Assembly: GCA_934667465.1 (NCBI GenBank)
Contig: CAKUMG010000334.1
Location: forward strand, 1-6,554
Length of the DNA stretch: 6,554 nt
Origin: an uncultured Actinoplanes sp.
Lineage (GTDB): Bacteria; Actinomycetota; Actinomycetes; Mycobacteriales; Micromonosporaceae
Direction: 5' to 3'
The position numbers and the translations under genes are program-made. Each line of letters begins with the position of its first letter. Positions within the stretch are counted from its first letter, which is position 1. Of the stretch, positions 5,633-6,554 are shown one piece after another. The notes under the pieces were generated by a model. That model ran no database searches, was not told the DNA's origin, and was given only the letters and a program-made list of their open reading frames with translations.

Positions 5633-6385
5633 TTGCTTCAGACGAGGGAGAGGGCACCGGCCTGGCACCGGCTGCTGCCCGGGCTCGGCGCTGCCGTGCT
5701 GCTCCTGGCCCTGGTGGCGGTCGCCGGCGTGGCCGTCGGCGCCCAGTCCGTGGCACCGGGCGTCATCGTGGACGCGCTGCTGCACTACGACCCCGCCGAC
5801 GGGGATCACCTGATCGTCCACACGATGCGCCTGCCGCGTACGGCCGTGGGGCTGCTCGTCGGCATGGCGCTCGGCGCGGCCGGCGCCGTCATGCAGGGTG
5901 TGACCCGCAACCCCCTCGCGGACCCGGGCATCCTGGGCGTCAACGCGGGCGCGGCGCTCGCCCTCGTGCTCGGGATCAGCGTCTTCGGCGTGACCACCCT
6001 GAGCGCGTACGTGTGGTTCGGCTTCGCCGGCGCCGCCGTGACCGCGGTGCTCGTCTACAGCATCGGCGCGCTCGGCCGCGACCGCGCCACCCCGGTCAAG
6101 CTGGCCCTTTCCGGCGCCGCGGTCAGCGCCGCCCTCGCGTCGCTGACCAGCGCGATCATCCTCACCGACACGGACGCGTTCGAGCGCCTGCGGCTCTGGC
6201 AGATCGGCTCGCTGGCCGGCCGGGACGCGGCCCTGGTGGGCCAGGCGGCGCCGTTCCTGGCCGCCGGTGCGCTGCTCGCCGTCCTATCCGGACGCGCCCT
6301 CAACGCGCTTGCGCTCGGCGACGACGTGGCCCGCTCGCTCGGCCAGCGGGTCGGCCTGAGCCGGGCGCTCGGCGCGCTCAGCGTC
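5633..6385 (+). pseudogene. FecCD-family iron-siderophore ABC permease, C-terminally truncated at a junction
   Basis: The first ~251 residues of a siderophore permease (family length about 330-350), from a TTG start at 5633 with AAGG 7 nt upstream; no ATG or GTG lies in frame nearby. Hydrophobic segments begin at about residue 17. Family signatures are present: RLPRTAVGLLVGMALGAAGAVMQG from 66, RNPLADPGILGVNAGAA from 92, ALSGAAVSAALASLTS in the middle, and LRLWQIGSLAG. GDDVARSLGQRVGLSRALGALSV (229-251) is the cytoplasmic loop that couples to the ATPase. After residue 251 the expected membrane helix and GPIxFVGLxVPH block are missing in all frames. The frame stays open to 6554 but encodes unrelated, non-hydrophobic residues. 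The missing part would contain about the last three helices, so the protein as seen should not function. It could instead be an intact gene in the genome cut by an assembly error. Expression would be repressed through the iron box. Confidence 0.82.
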
Positions 6386-6554
6386 GACGTGTACGACGGT
6401 CCCCTGCAGCTCGACGTCGCGCTCCAGCGCGTCGACCAGCAGCGCGCCCAGGCCCTGGCCTCCGACCCGGTGCGCCTGGCCGGCGTGGTGGACCAGGTCG
6501 TGGTGATAGCGGCAGAGGCAGACGAGGTTGTCGAGTGCGGTGTCGCCGCCGTGG
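6284..6554 (-). pseudogene. C-terminal HNH endonuclease fragment (DUF222/13E12-like) running into permease antisense
   Basis: Reading inward from the right edge, the minus strand starts HGGDTALDNLVCLCRYHHDLVHHAG (about 6553-6479). This is the classic C-terminal HNH signature of the multicopy actinobacterial DUF222/13E12-repeat endonucleases (GG-T-LDNLV-LCR-HH-LVH). The usual Trp-containing tail does not follow. Instead the frame continues through about 90 nt of unclear origin (ending in ELQGTVVHVD, which loosely recalls the DUF222 middle region) and then, beyond 6385, through pure antisense of the permease to a TAG at 6284. The reading frame is thus chimeric and only the first ~25 residues are convincingly HNH. 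The rest of the gene lies outside the window. Confidence 0.65.

Noticed and set aside
5525..5821. N-terminal extension of the ferric reductase from a start at 5821
   Set aside because: It would cross the iron box and the 5' end of the divergent permease. The ATG at 5524 has a good ribosome-binding site and the family N-terminus.

Overview
The window looks like chromosomal DNA from a high-GC actinomycete. Codons end mostly in G or C, the sigma factor is of the actinobacterial SigE-like ECF type, an IdeR/DmdR-type iron box is present, and several starts look leaderless. A Micromonosporaceae-like host (for example an Actinoplanes relative) is a guess from overall style only.

Layout. Positions 1-402 are a degenerate minisatellite whose units are all multiples of 6 bp. 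It is followed by about 190 bp with no gene I can support. On the minus strand come a BmrR-like MerR regulator with a GyrI-type ligand domain (595-1446), its classical MerR promoter and a perfect terminator hairpin. Next is a two-gene operon, also on the minus strand: a SigE-family ECF sigma factor (2882-3391) overlapping by 4 nt a single-pass membrane protein that is probably its regulator (1542-2885). A nested inverted repeat lies directly upstream of the sigma ribosome-binding site. On the plus strand is a compact two-gene cassette (3557-4612): a small protein of unknown family, then an AbiEii/MenT-like nucleotidyltransferase. It looks like a toxin-antitoxin or abortive-infection module whose partner is not an obvious AbiEi.

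The right third is an iron-acquisition locus. A siderophore-interacting ferric reductase (4736-5524, minus) diverges from a FecCD-type siderophore permease (from TTG 5633, plus), with an iron box between them at 5572-5590. Together they would import ferric siderophores and release the iron by reduction, both shut off by an iron-loaded IdeR/DmdR repressor.

Permease homology stops abruptly near 6385. The remaining sequence carries, on the opposite strand, a recognisable HNH endonuclease C-terminal motif. The permease is therefore truncated by a rearrangement or an assembly chimera. The most unusual parts are the 6-bp-quantised array, the nucleotidyltransferase cassette with its leaderless unknown partner, the nested hairpin before the sigma gene, and the FecCD/HNH junction.
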